From Sinosporangium album (GTDB lineage Bacteria > Actinomycetota > Actinomycetes > Streptosporangiales > Streptosporangiaceae): a stretch of DNA of 64,000 bases. Below, piece by piece: positions 35,297-45,200 of the stretch (positions are counted from its first letter, which is position 1; each line of letters begins with the position of its first letter). Position numbers and translations under genes: made by a program. The notes beneath the pieces are model-generated. The model ran no database searches and was not told the DNA's origin. It was given only the letters and a program-made list of their open reading frames with translations. The DNA lies in the NCBI RefSeq assembly GCF_900100605.1, contig NZ_FNCN01000009.1, positions 124,001 through 188,000 of the forward strand, read 5' to 3'.

Positions 35297-36364
35297 ATGT
35301 CACAGCTCGGTAGGTCAGAGGAGCCTGAGGAACAGCCGGATATGGTTCCGGCGCCTCAGGGCGACCCGCCGCGCCATCCGAGGCCCGCGCGCCGCAGGAC
35401 GCCCGTCCGCGCCTGGCCGCCCGCGCGCCGTGCCGGGCGGGCCTCCACGGCCGCCTCGACGGCCTCCACGGCCTCCACGGCCTCCACGGCCTCCACGGCC
35501 TCCAGAGCCGGAAGGGCCCTCTCCAGGCCCGCCCGCTCACCGGGCCGCGGTCGCACGGGACCCGGCGCGGCTCCCTGGCGGCGCACGCCGTACGGCACGG
35601 GCCGTGACAGCGCCGCCGCCGCTCGCCGCGCTCTGGAACGCGGCATCCGGCGCCGCACGGTCTTCCTCCTGCTCATGGGGATCGTCCTCGCGGTCGCCGC
35701 GACCAACGTGGTGGTCGGCGCGATGGGCGGCTTCAGCGAGACCCGGGCCAGGCCGCTGACGGCCGAGGAGCGCGCGAGCTACGTCGAGCGGGACATCGCC
35801 CGGAGGTGGCGGGCCTGGCCGACCACACTCGTGTTCCCCGAGGAGATCGAATACATGGGGCTGGGACGGGTCCAGCAATACGCGCGCCGCGTCGGCATCG
35901 CGCCGGAGGCGCCGTGTGCGGGCGCGGTGGACGACCAGGTGGCGTCCGCGCTGAAGGACCAGGGATGTCGCACGATGCTGCGCGCCACCTACGCGGATCA
36001 GACCTCCACCTTCGTGGTCACCGTGGGGGTCGCGGTCATGGAGGACGAGGAGGCCCGCGAGGCCGCCTCCGCGCTGCTGCCGGTGGACGACCGCGTGGGG
36101 GTGCGCCCGGTGGCCTTCCCCGGCACCGTGGCCGACCTGTTCGGGGCGGCGCAGCGGCAGCGCACCAACTGGGTGGGCGCCGGGCCGTACATCGTGTTCT
36201 CGGCCGCGGGATACGCGGACGGCCGCACCCGGGAGGCGGTCCCTCCGGACGAACCGCTCCACAGCGAGCTGTGGCCGGCGGCGCAGACGGTCGCGGCCCG
36301 GATCGCCCGCGCCCTTGGCGAACCGCCGGACGTGCCGCGGTGCACCCAGGGGAACGAATGCTGA
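35297..36364 (+). CDS. Membrane-anchored partner protein of mycosin, copy 2
   Basis: A 355-residue paralogue of the protein at 33060. It has a longer Pro/Arg-rich cytoplasmic N-terminus containing an AST repeat (9-bp DNA repeats at 35440-35506), one membrane segment near 120-143, and the same extracytoplasmic domain. Cys207 and Cys224 have the same 17-residue spacing as Cys98/Cys115 in copy 1, and a Cys pair closes the chain (349, 355). The stop overlaps the next start as ATGCTGA. The ATG at 35297 follows GGGGAC. Function inferred only from pairing with mycosin. Confidence 0.72.
   Translation: MSQLGRSEEPEEQPDMVPAPQGDPPRHPRPARRRTPVRAWPPARRAGRASTAASTASTASTASTASTASRAGRALSRPARSPGRGRTGPGAAPWRRTPYGTGRDSAAAARRALERGIRRRTVFLLLMGIVLAVAATNVVVGAMGGFSETRARPLTAEERASYVERDIARRWRAWPTTLVFPEEIEYMGLGRVQQYARRVGIAPEAPCAGAVDDQVASALKDQGCRTMLRATYADQTSTFVVTVGVAVMEDEEAREAASALLPVDDRVGVRPVAFPGTVADLFGAAQRQRTNWVGAGPYIVFSAAGYADGRTREAVPPDEPLHSELWPAAQTVAARIARALGEPPDVPRCTQGNEC
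35440..35506 (+). repeat. 9-bp repeats coding Ala-Ser-Thr
   Basis: GCCTCCACG-type units are repeated about seven times with one or two changes, coding an Ala/Ser/Thr repeat in the cytoplasmic tail of the copy 2 partner protein. Copy 1 lacks this stretch. Confidence 0.8.
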
Positions 36365-37773
36365 CCGGGCCGGCCGCGCCGACCGGCCTCCCCGCCGCCG
36401 GTGCCGCCCGTGCCGCCCGTGCCGCCCGCGCGGTGCTCGCCGGCCGTGGTGCCCGTGCTGCCCGTGGTGCCCGTGTCGCGCTCGCCGCCGCCGGGGCGCT
36501 CTGCGCCGCCCTGACGGCCACGCTGACGGCCACCGGGACGGCCGCGGCGTACGCCCGGACGGCCCCTGAGCGGCCGGAGGTGCCGCGGCCCGCCGCCGAG
36601 GCGTCGGAGGTGCGTGAGCGGCAGCGGTGGGTGCTCGACGCGATCAACGCCGAACGCGCCTGGACCGTCGCCAAGGGCGCCGGCGTCACCGTGGCGTTGA
36701 TCGACAGCGGTGTGGACACCACCGTGCCAGAGCTCCGCGGCCGGGTCACCACGGGCCCGGACATGACCACCGGCACCGTGCTGCGCAGCGCCGCCCCTCC
36801 GGGAGGCCACGGTACGGCGATGGCCTCGCTCATCGCCGGATCGGGCGCGGGCGGCGGGCTGCTCGGCGCCGCGCCGGAGGCCCGCGTGCTGTCGCTCCGG
36901 CTGACCAAGGACCAGCCGACCCGCCAGGGCGACCTGCGGCCCACCCCTACGCCGCCTCCCGGCCGCGACAGCAAGCTGGCCCGCGCCATCCGCTACGCGA
37001 CCGACCGGGGGGCGAAGGTCATCAACATGTCCCTCGGCGTCTACACGCCCGACAGATCCGAACGGGAGGCGGTGTCCTACGCGATCTCCAAGGGGGTCGT
37101 GCTGGTGGCTGCGGCGGGCAACGACGGCAAAGACGGGCAGGAGGGGCGTCCGCGGCCGAAAACAGGCTCGGTGTGGAACTACCCGGCGGGCTACAGCGGC
37201 GTCATCGCCGTCTCGTCGGTCGACCGCCAGGGCCGGCCCGCCGCGTTCGCCAACGACAACCTGTCGGTGCTCGTGGCCGCGCCCGGCGTGGACATCCCCG
37301 TGGCCGGAGTCGGCGGCCGGTACGGCACGTCGCGCGGCACCAGCGCCTCGGCCGCCCTGGTGGCGGGGGTGGCGGCGCTGGTCAAGTCCCGTTATCCGGA
37401 CCTGCGGCCCGAGCTGGTCGCCCGGGCGATGGCGTCGGGGACGCGGGGGCGTCCCGAGGGCGGATACGACGACCGGGTGGGGTTCGGCACGGTGGACGCG
37501 GCAGCCGTACTCGCCAGGGCGGGGGAGCTGGCGGGGCGCGGGTCGCCGGCGGGCGTGTCGAACGATCGGCATTTCGGCGGCGGGCCGCCGGCGGAGCCCC
37601 ACGCCGTGCCGGGGCCGGATCCCCTGAAGATGTGGGTCTACGCCGCCGCCGTGGTGTTCGGGCTGGCGGCCTTCGCGGGCACGATCGTGGTGCTGACCCG
37701 CCGTTCCGAGCGCGACGGTGGACCGGGGGGCGGCTCGCGGATGTGGTACCCGGGGCCGGGGCGGGGCCGCTGA
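36358..37773 (+). CDS. mycP: Mycosin-type membrane-anchored subtilase, copy 2
   Basis: A 471-residue S8 protease, paralogous to copy 1. After an Ala/Arg-rich signal region (repetitive AARAARAAR), the triad is Asp116 (LIDSGVD), His151 (GGHGTAMASLIAG) and Ser329 (SRGTSASAALVAG), with AAAGNDG. A C-terminal membrane anchor (MWVYAAAVVFGLAAFAG) lies near 425-447. AGGGGAACGA precedes the ATG, which overlaps the partner stop by 7 nt. In mycobacteria MycP stabilises the ESX membrane complex and clips EspB. Here the protease gene is duplicated without ESX core genes nearby, so its targets are open. Confidence 0.88.
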   Translation: MLTGPAAPTGLPAAGAARAARAARAVLAGRGARAARGARVALAAAGALCAALTATLTATGTAAAYARTAPERPEVPRPAAEASEVRERQRWVLDAINAERAWTVAKGAGVTVALIDSGVDTTVPELRGRVTTGPDMTTGTVLRSAAPPGGHGTAMASLIAGSGAGGGLLGAAPEARVLSLRLTKDQPTRQGDLRPTPTPPPGRDSKLARAIRYATDRGAKVINMSLGVYTPDRSEREAVSYAISKGVVLVAAAGNDGKDGQEGRPRPKTGSVWNYPAGYSGVIAVSSVDRQGRPAAFANDNLSVLVAAPGVDIPVAGVGGRYGTSRGTSASAALVAGVAALVKSRYPDLRPELVARAMASGTRGRPEGGYDDRVGFGTVDAAAVLARAGELAGRGSPAGVSNDRHFGGGPPAEPHAVPGPDPLKMWVYAAAVVFGLAAFAGTIVVLTRRSERDGGPGGGSRMWYPGPGRGR

Positions 37774-37954
37774 CCTGTGGCTTTCCGGGTGTTTCCGGGG
37801 CTTGCTCCGAGCAGTGGCAATGGCGTCCGAGCATGTCACGAGCATGTCCCGTCCCCGCCACCGTGCTCGCTTAGGTCAGGAAAGATCCGGCATGACCGAA
37901 ATAATTGCCCTTCCCGGCTACAACAGCCTTAAACATTCGCTAAGGTCGCCGCTC

Positions 37955-38323
37955 ATGGGGTACGAGCTACGGGTGGAGCGTCAGGCTCCGCTCCCTTACG
38001 CGGAGCTCGCGAGCACGGTCTCGCCGGTGGGCTTCGAGCTGCGCGGAACGCAGCAGGTGGGCGAGGTCGTCGCGCGCCACCGCGAGGCCGCCCACACCAT
38101 CGGCACCTGGGACGGCCGGCTGGTGGGGCGGCCCGAGTCGGACTGGCAGGTCGCCCAGCTCGCCCTCCTCGCCGACGCGCTCGGCGCGAGGCTGGTCGGG
38201 GAGGACGGCGAGGTCTACGCCATCCGCGACGGCATTCTGGAGACGGTGAACGGCGGCACGGTCCACGAGTTCGGCAAGCTCGATGAGATCCTCGACATCG
38301 GCCCGGCCGCCTGGAGGCACTAG
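37955..38323 (+). CDS. Conserved hypothetical protein
   Basis: A 122-residue protein without a recognised domain. It starts MGYELRVERQAPLPYAELAS and contains an IGTWDGRLVGRPESDWQVAQ stretch and EDGEVYAIRDG. ATG 37955 is chosen because TAAGGT lies 8 nt upstream, a leaderless-type arrangement; an alternative ATG at 37892 with GGAAAG adds 21 residues of unlikely sequence. It ends 3 nt before the alkyltransferase-like gene and is probably co-transcribed with it. Confidence 0.6.
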   Translation: MGYELRVERQAPLPYAELASTVSPVGFELRGTQQVGEVVARHREAAHTIGTWDGRLVGRPESDWQVAQLALLADALGARLVGEDGEVYAIRDGILETVNGGTVHEFGKLDEILDIGPAAWRH

Positions 38324-38326
38324 ACG

Positions 38327-38626
38327 ATGGAGATCACGCCCTACGCCGAGCGCGTGCTCGATGTGGTCGAGCGGATTCCGCGAGGGATGGTCATGTCCTA
38401 CGGGGACATCGCGGAATACCTCGGCGAGGGCGGCCCGCGGCAGGTCGGGCGGGTGATGGCCCTGTGGGGCGGGACGGTGCCCTGGTGGCGGGTGGTCCGC
38501 TCCGACGGCAGGCCCGTTCGGGGGCACGAGGAGCGGTGCCTGGTGGCCTGGAGTGACGAGGCCACTCCGCTGCGTGGCGATCGCGCGGACATGTATCGGG
38601 CACGCTGGAGCGGCGCAAGCACCTAA
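38327..38626 (+). CDS. Alkyltransferase-like (ATL) DNA repair protein
   Basis: A 99-residue protein with the fold of the O6-alkylguanine-DNA alkyltransferase C-terminal domain (VMSYGDIAEYLGEGGPRQVG). The active-site PCHRV motif is replaced by P52-W-W-R-V56, so it cannot accept alkyl groups. ATL proteins of this kind bind O6-alkylguanine, flip it out and, as I recall for E. coli and yeast members, hand the lesion to nucleotide excision repair. It follows the preceding small gene after 3 nt and lies upstream of TagF-like and helicase genes. Confidence 0.88.
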   Translation: MEITPYAERVLDVVERIPRGMVMSYGDIAEYLGEGGPRQVGRVMALWGGTVPWWRVVRSDGRPVRGHEERCLVAWSDEATPLRGDRADMYRARWSGAST

Positions 38627-38925
38627 ATTCATTCGAACACGCACTGTTGACCAGGGCAAACGTCCATGACGAGTGAGATGGGCGATTGCTCCCCCTGTGG
38701 TGCGCATTACCATTGGCCGGAACAGCAAGCCTTCTTCATTCCGCGCCGCGGGTCAGGATGCGATGCGCCCATGGCCGCGCCGCCGCACGTCGGCCGTGGG
38801 TCGCCGTGCCGGTGCCGGTCGGCGGAGGTCCATCCCGGCCGGGGCCGCCGAGGGCTCCAGCCCGCGAGGCCCGGTCGAGGAATGCTCTGGGGCCCGCGAC
38901 CTGTCCCGAAAGGCGGTGCCGTTTC

Positions 38926-41904
38926 ATGGCCACCGGCGTCACAGCAACGCAGTCCGACGGTGACCTCGTCGCTGATCGCCTGCGCGCTGTCCAGGATCTC
39001 TGCGACAGGGGGGAGCCTCTCGACGAGATCATGAAGATCATACGCTCCGGCGGCCTCACCCCGCGCGAACGCCGGGACTTCGACGCCCAGGTGCTCGCCG
39101 GCCCGCTGGGCACCCGGTTCGACACGGCGGTCAAACGCGGCCCGGCCCGCCGCGGGGAGTTCCTCGGCCACCTCAAACCCTATCTCGCCACCGTCGACCC
39201 CAAGGTCAAAGTCGGCCTCCCCGTCGAGCGGCGCATCGCCTACTACCTGGTCGAACAGCGCGATGAGAGCGTGCTGACCGAGGGCGACGACCTGCTGCGA
39301 CTCGTCACGGCCGCCGCCGAACCGCAGAAGCGGGTGCGCACCGGCCTGCGCTGGTACGCCGACCTGCCCTTCCAGGACCAACTGCCGAAGAGCCTCTACC
39401 GACTACGCGCGGCCGACCTCGTGCCGATCACCCAGATCGACGACATCTCCTGGGTGGACGGCCGCCTGCGCATCACCGGCCACGCCTACCTCGCCGGCCT
39501 GTCGGTGCGAGGTCGGCGCTTCAACCGGGCCACCGTCGTCCTGCGCGGCCCCCGCTGGCTTCCCCCCGTACGGCTGCGCACCCGCAGGACCCACTGCCCC
39601 GAGGCCACCCACGGCGCGCGCGAGCCGGGCTGCAACTACGACTGGTCGGGCTTCGTCGCCGAGCTGCACCCCGGCTCGCTGCGGTGGCGCGCGGGCGTCC
39701 GCGCCCTCGCCCGAGGGGCGAGGCGGCTGCTGCGCCGCAGGCCCGCGGTGCCCGAGACGACCACCTGGCGGGCCGAGATCGTCATCTGGAGTCGCGCCGC
39801 CCGGGCCGTCGGCCTGCTGAAGGGCCCGGTTCCCGGGCGCACGGAGCGCCCGACGGGGCTCGCGGTCGGCGACCGCCGGTTCGTCCGTCCGGTGTGGACC
39901 TCCGACCGCGCCGTGCAGGTCGTGCTCCAGCCCACCCGCGCCGAGCTCAGGTCGGTGCGGCTCGACGACGACCGGCTCGCACTCACGGTCTTCCTGCCGG
40001 GGCGGCCCACCACCCGGGGGCACGCCAGGCTCGGCGGGCACCGCATGTCCGCTGATTTCACCCCGGTCGACGGGGGCACCGACGTCGTCGTCGACCTGGC
40101 CGTCTCCTCGCTTCTCCAGGAGAAGGACGGCCGCAGGCTGTGGATCGAGCCCAAGGGCGACCCGGCGGCCCCGGTGATGCTGGGGAGCGCCGCCGAGGCC
40201 CGCCTCCTGTCCGGAGACCGCGAGATCACCGTGCTGGCCGACCGGCGCGACCGGGTCGTGGTGTCCGCGCACCGCGCCCGGCCGGTGATCACCTCCGTGG
40301 CGTGGACCGACGGCGCCGTGCTCACGCTCTCCGGTTCCTACCCCGACCCCGAGCGCGGGCGGCGGGTCCTCACCCTGCGCAACCGCACCGGGCTGCTGTA
40401 CGAAGTGCCCCTGGAGCGCGACGGCGACCGGTTCACGGCGCGGTTCTCCCCGGCGGCCATGGAGAGGTTCGGCGACGCCGTACCTCTCGCGTCGGGCAAC
40501 TGGACCCTCACGGTCCGGCACCCCGTCGGCGAGGTCGTGCCGGTGCGGGTGGCGCACGACCTGCTGCCGTCGCTGGACGAGGGGCCGAGGATGGTCGCCG
40601 GGCGGGAGTACCGCCTGGTGTCGACCCGCTTCGACGTGCCGATGATCTCGGTCGGCGAGGACCGGCCCGCCGACGAGATGGGCGCGGCCGGGCTCTACGC
40701 CCTCCGGCGCACGGTCTACCCCGCCGAGCGGAGCGCCCCGCTGCGCGAGGCCACGGTCTACGTCGTCAACGACGGGCGGCACTACGCCGACAACGCCCGC
40801 GCGATCTACGAGGAGCGGCTGCGCCGGGGCGACGACCGCGAGCACATCTGGGTCGTCAAGGACGGAGCCTTCACCCCGCCCGGCTCGGCCGAGCTCGGTC
40901 TCGGCGGCGGCATCGCGCCCACCGTGGTGCGGGCGGGCGGGCGCGGGCACTACGCGGCGCTGGCGAGGTCGCGCTTCGTCGTGGCCAACGGGCTGCTGCC
41001 GCAGTGGTTCCGCGCCAGGGACGACCAGACCGTCGTGCAGCTCTGGAACGGCACCCCGGTCAAGCACATCGGCAACGACCTGCCGCACATGTCGCGCGAC
41101 CCGAAGCCGCCCGTGTGGTACCGCCAGGCGGCCGACGTGCGCGGGTGGGACCTGCTGGTCACGCAGAGCACCTGGGCCTCCTCGGTGATGCGCCAGGCCT
41201 TCGGCTATCAGGGCGAGGTGCTGGAGTGCGGGTTCCCGCGCAACGACCTGCTGTCCCTGCCCGACCGCGAGAGCCTCGCGGCGGACGTACGGCGCCGCCT
41301 CGGTGTCCCCGAGGGCCGGAAGATCGTGCTGTACGCGCCCACGTGGCGCGACTACGACCGCAAGAACGGCACCGTCAAGCTCGACGTGAGGCTGGCGCGC
41401 AGGGTGCTCGGGGCCGATCACCATCTGCTGGTCCGCGCGCATCCCATGCAGGCCGTGCCCATGGTGCCGGTGGTGCCCGGGCCGGGCTCGGTGGGCGCCC
41501 GCGCCGGGAGCGCCCGGCCGTTCGGCCCCTCGCACCGCGATGACTTCATCACCGACGTCACGACATATCCGGACATCGCGGAGCTCATGCTCGTCGCCGA
41601 CGTCCTCGTCACCGACTACTCCTCGACCATGTTCGACTTCGTCGCCACGGGCCGGCCGGTCGTCATCCTCGCCTACGACCTCGAAAGGTATGCCAACAAG
41701 CGCGGCCTCTACCTGGATATCGACGGCCAGGCCCCCGGCCCCGTCGTGTCCACCGCCGCGCAGGCCGTCGAGGCCATCCGCGACATCACCACCATCTCCG
41801 CCCGCTTCGCGAACCGCTACGCCGCCTTCCGCACCACCTACGCCCCCCGCGACGACGGCAAGGCCACGGACCGCTTCATCGAGCACGTCTTCGAGCCGGC
41901 GTAG
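38926..41904 (+). CDS. TagF-like CDP-glycerol glycerophosphotransferase
   Basis: About 992 residues. The last ~400 form the CDP-glycerol:polyglycerophosphate transferase domain: VVQLWNGTPVKHIGNDLPHM, GFPRNDLL, VLYAPTWRDYDRK, LLVRAHPM, DIAELMLVADVLVTDYSSTM then FDF, and AYDLERYANKRGLYLDI. The first ~580 residues are beta-rich and unlike a glycosyltransferase; they may bind the acceptor or membrane. The enzyme probably builds a teichoic-acid-type polymer from CDP-glycerol. No CDP-glycerol synthesis or ABC export genes are adjacent. AAAGGCGGTG precedes the ATG. Confidence 0.85.
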   Translation: MATGVTATQSDGDLVADRLRAVQDLCDRGEPLDEIMKIIRSGGLTPRERRDFDAQVLAGPLGTRFDTAVKRGPARRGEFLGHLKPYLATVDPKVKVGLPVERRIAYYLVEQRDESVLTEGDDLLRLVTAAAEPQKRVRTGLRWYADLPFQDQLPKSLYRLRAADLVPITQIDDISWVDGRLRITGHAYLAGLSVRGRRFNRATVVLRGPRWLPPVRLRTRRTHCPEATHGAREPGCNYDWSGFVAELHPGSLRWRAGVRALARGARRLLRRRPAVPETTTWRAEIVIWSRAARAVGLLKGPVPGRTERPTGLAVGDRRFVRPVWTSDRAVQVVLQPTRAELRSVRLDDDRLALTVFLPGRPTTRGHARLGGHRMSADFTPVDGGTDVVVDLAVSSLLQEKDGRRLWIEPKGDPAAPVMLGSAAEARLLSGDREITVLADRRDRVVVSAHRARPVITSVAWTDGAVLTLSGSYPDPERGRRVLTLRNRTGLLYEVPLERDGDRFTARFSPAAMERFGDAVPLASGNWTLTVRHPVGEVVPVRVAHDLLPSLDEGPRMVAGREYRLVSTRFDVPMISVGEDRPADEMGAAGLYALRRTVYPAERSAPLREATVYVVNDGRHYADNARAIYEERLRRGDDREHIWVVKDGAFTPPGSAELGLGGGIAPTVVRAGGRGHYAALARSRFVVANGLLPQWFRARDDQTVVQLWNGTPVKHIGNDLPHMSRDPKPPVWYRQAADVRGWDLLVTQSTWASSVMRQAFGYQGEVLECGFPRNDLLSLPDRESLAADVRRRLGVPEGRKIVLYAPTWRDYDRKNGTVKLDVRLARRVLGADHHLLVRAHPMQAVPMVPVVPGPGSVGARAGSARPFGPSHRDDFITDVTTYPDIAELMLVADVLVTDYSSTMFDFVATGRPVVILAYDLERYANKRGLYLDIDGQAPGPVVSTAAQAVEAIRDITTISARFANRYAAFRTTYAPRDDGKATDRFIEHVFEPA

Positions 41905-42298
41905 CAGCCCCCAAGACCCCCGAGCCGCTAATCCCGAGCGCTACCGAGTCGGCACCGGGCCGCGACCCCGCGCGGCCCGGTCCGCGGCCACGTCAATTAA
42001 TAAACAAACTTTTCTATTCTCTTGTCCTCCCGCAACGCGCCTGATCGAATCAGACGGGTGAGGACATGGGCTGTCATCGCCGCACTTCTGGGTGTGCTGG
42101 GGATCTGGTGGCGTGGAGCAGGCGGGAGGCCCGCGAATTCGAGGACTTCGCCGTACGGCCGGCGGCGCACGCACCCCGCTGGCGCAGGCTCGGCATCGAC
42201 TTCCACCGGTCCCCGCAGATCCCCTGGGCCCCCTGACCCACCGCCAGAGGCGTCAAGTGGGCACGATCTGTCCCTGAGGTCTGGTGGAATGCTGAACT
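41905..42298. other. Intergenic region before the helicase pair
   Basis: About 390 nt. An unusually AT-rich stretch lies at 41992-42026, followed by a short palindrome CTGATCGAATCAG (42041-42053). No gene with a ribosome site is seen. The region probably carries the promoter of the helicase operon. I saw no LexA-type GAAC-N4-GTTC box. Confidence 0.5.
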
Positions 42299-45200
42299 GT
42301 GAGTGGTCAGACGTGGCGTTTGGTGCGAGGCGAAGGTGCGGGGGGGCGCGCCGCCCCTGTGCTCGACGAGCACCAGCGCGCTGTGGTGGACCACGAGAGC
42401 GGGCCGCTGCTCGTGCTCGCCGGGCCGGGCACGGGTAAGACCACCACGATCGTCGAGACGGTCGTCGACCGCGTCGAGCGGCGCGGCGTCGACCCCGAGC
42501 GGGTGCTGATCCTCACATTCAGCCGCAAAGCCGCCGGTGAACTGCGCGAGCGGATCACCGGCCGGCTCCGCCGTACGACCCGCACGCCCCTCGCGCTCAC
42601 CTTCCACAGCTACGCCTACGCCCTGCTGCGCCGCGAGGCGGTCCTCGCCGGGGAGCCGCCGCCGCGCCTGCTCACCGGCCCCGAACAGCTCCTCGAAGTG
42701 CGCCGCCTGCTCCACGGCGAGGTGACCGACGGCGCGCGCGCATGGCCGTCCCGCATGCGGGAGGCGCTCACCACCCGGGGCTTCGCCGAGGAGCTGCGCG
42801 ACTTCCTGGCCCGCGCCGCCGAGCGCGGCCTCGACGGCGACGACCTCATCGCGTACGGCAGGAGCCAGGGCCGCGACGACTGGGAGGCGGTCGGCCGCTT
42901 CGCCCACCGCTACCAGGCCCGGTTCGACCTCGAACCGGTGCCGGTGCTGGACTACGCGGAGCTGATCCGCGCCGCCGCAGGGCTCCTCACCGACGAGGCG
43001 GTGCGCAGGCGCGAACGCGCCGCCTACGACGTCGTCTTCGTCGACGAATACCAGGACACCGACCCGGCGCAGGAGTTCCTGCTCCAGCAGCTCGCCGGCG
43101 ACGGGCGCGACCTCATCGCCGTCGGCGACCCCGACCAGTCCATCTACGGGTTCCGCGGCGCCGACGTGCGCGGCATCCTCGCGTTCCCGCAGCGCTTCCC
43201 CACCCGTGAGGGCGCCGACGCCCCCGTGGTCGCGCTGCGCGTGTGCCGCCGCAGCGGCGAGGCGCTGCTGCGCGCCTCGCGCCGCGTCACCGAGCGCCTG
43301 CCCGCCGCGCAGGGCGGCCACCGCGACCTGGCCGCCGCGCCGGGCGTCGAACCCGGCGAGGTGCGGGCGCTGCTCGCCGACAGCGCCGGCCAGGAGGCCG
43401 CCGTCGTCGCCGACACGCTGCGCCGGGCGCACCTGCTCGACGGCGTGCCGTGGTCGCGCATGGCGGTGCTGGTGCGGTCGGCGAGCCGCCAGGTGCCGAC
43501 GCTGCGCAGGGCGCTCATCGGCGCCGGCGTGCCCGTGGCGGTGGCGGGCGACGAGGTGCCGCTCGCCAAGGAGCCGGGGGTCCGCCCGCTCATCGCGCTG
43601 CTCCGGGTCGCCGTCGATCCGGTGGCGCTCGACGAGGCCGTCGCCGAGGAGCTGCTGACCGGCGCCCTCGGCGGCACCGACACCATGGGGGTGCGCCGGC
43701 TGCGGCGCGCCCTGCGCGTCGCCGACCGCCCGGTGGACGAGGGCGACGGGGAGGGCGAAGAAGGCGCAGAAGACGGGGAAGGCGAGGACGTCGGGGGAGC
43801 CCGGGGAGCCCGGGGAGCCCGGGGAGAGGAGCCGGTCGGCCTTCCGGAGGGGGAGGGCGACGGCGAGCCGCGTGGCGACGGGGAGCCGCCGCGTGCCCTC
43901 ACATCGGGCGAACTGCTCGTCGCCGCGCTGCGCGACCCGCGCCGGCTCGTGCGCGTCGAAGGCCACGTGGCCGCCCCCGCCGAACGGGTGGCGGGGCTCA
44001 TCGCCGTCGCGCGTGACGCCGTACAGCGGGGCGGGTCGGCCGAGGACGTGCTGTGGACGGTGTGGCAGGCGTCGGGCCTGGCCGACACGTGGACCCGGGA
44101 GGGCCTCGCGGGCGGCGCCCGGGGCGCGCGGGCCGACCGCGACCTCGACGCGGTCGTCACGCTGTTCGACCACGCCGCGCGGTTCGTCGACCGGCTGCCC
44201 ATGGCCGGGCCTGAAGTGTTCCTGGAGGACCTGGCGTCCCAGGAGATCGCCGGTGATTCGCTGGCCGAGCGCGCCCCCGACGGCGACGCCGTACGCATCC
44301 TCACCGCCCACCGGTCCAAGGGCCTGGAGTGGGACGTCGTGGTCGTGGCCGGGGCGCAGGAGGGCGTCTGGCCGGACCTGCGGCTGCGCGGGTCGATGCT
44401 CGGCATCGAGAGCCTGGTCGGCCTGGTCGAGGGCGGCGACCCCGTCCGGGGCGACGTGGCCGCCGCCGCCCTCACCTCGAAGATGCTGGCCGAGGAGCGG
44501 CGCCTGTTCTACGTGGCCGCCACGCGCGCGCGAAAGCGGCTCGTCGTCACGGCGGTCGGCGGCGAGGACACCGACGAGCGCCCGTCGCGGTTCCTCGCCG
44601 AGCTCGTGCCCGGCGGCGGCGACGAGGCCGGGGCGCTCGACCGCGCCCGCTGGTTGAGCATGTCCGCGCTGGTGGCCGACCTGCGGTCGGCCGTGTGCGA
44701 CCAGGACAGGCCCGCCGAGATGCGGCAGATCGCCGCCCAGCACCTCGCCCGCCTCGCGGCGGCCGGTGTGCGCGGCGCCCACCCCGACGACTGGTACGCC
44801 CTCACCGAGCTCTCCGACACCCGCCCCATCGGCTGGCCGGACGGCGTGGTGCGCGTCTCGCCCTCGGCCGTGGAGAACTTCACCCGATGCGGGCTGCGGT
44901 GGCTCCTGGAGACCGCCGTCGGCGGCGGAGGCACCGACGCGGCCCGCAGCCTCGGCACGGTCGTCCACGCCATCGCGGTGCTCGCCGCGACCGGCATGCC
45001 GAGCGAGGAGCAGCTCGGCGCCCGCCTCGACGAGATCTGGGGCAGCCTCGACTTCGGCGGCGTCTGGTTCAACCGCAAGCAGCGCGCCGTGGCCGAGCGG
45101 ATGATCGCCCGCTTCGTACGGTGGCACCACGAGAACCCGAGGAAACTGGTCGCCCTGGAACGCGAACTCACGGCCGCCGTCTCCGACACCGTCGCGATCA

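Noticed and set aside
33794-37773. A complete type VII (ESX) secretion locus
   Set aside because: Only mycosins and their partner proteins are present; no EccB, EccC, EccD, EccE or WXG100 gene occurs anywhere in the window.
38627-38925. LexA/SOS box near CGAACACGCACTGTTG
   Set aside because: The half-sites are spaced 7 nt apart instead of 4, and the second is incomplete.
42022-42438. Frame starting in the gap before the helicase pair
   Set aside because: It continues out of frame into the helicase coding region and shows no domain; treated as a shadow.
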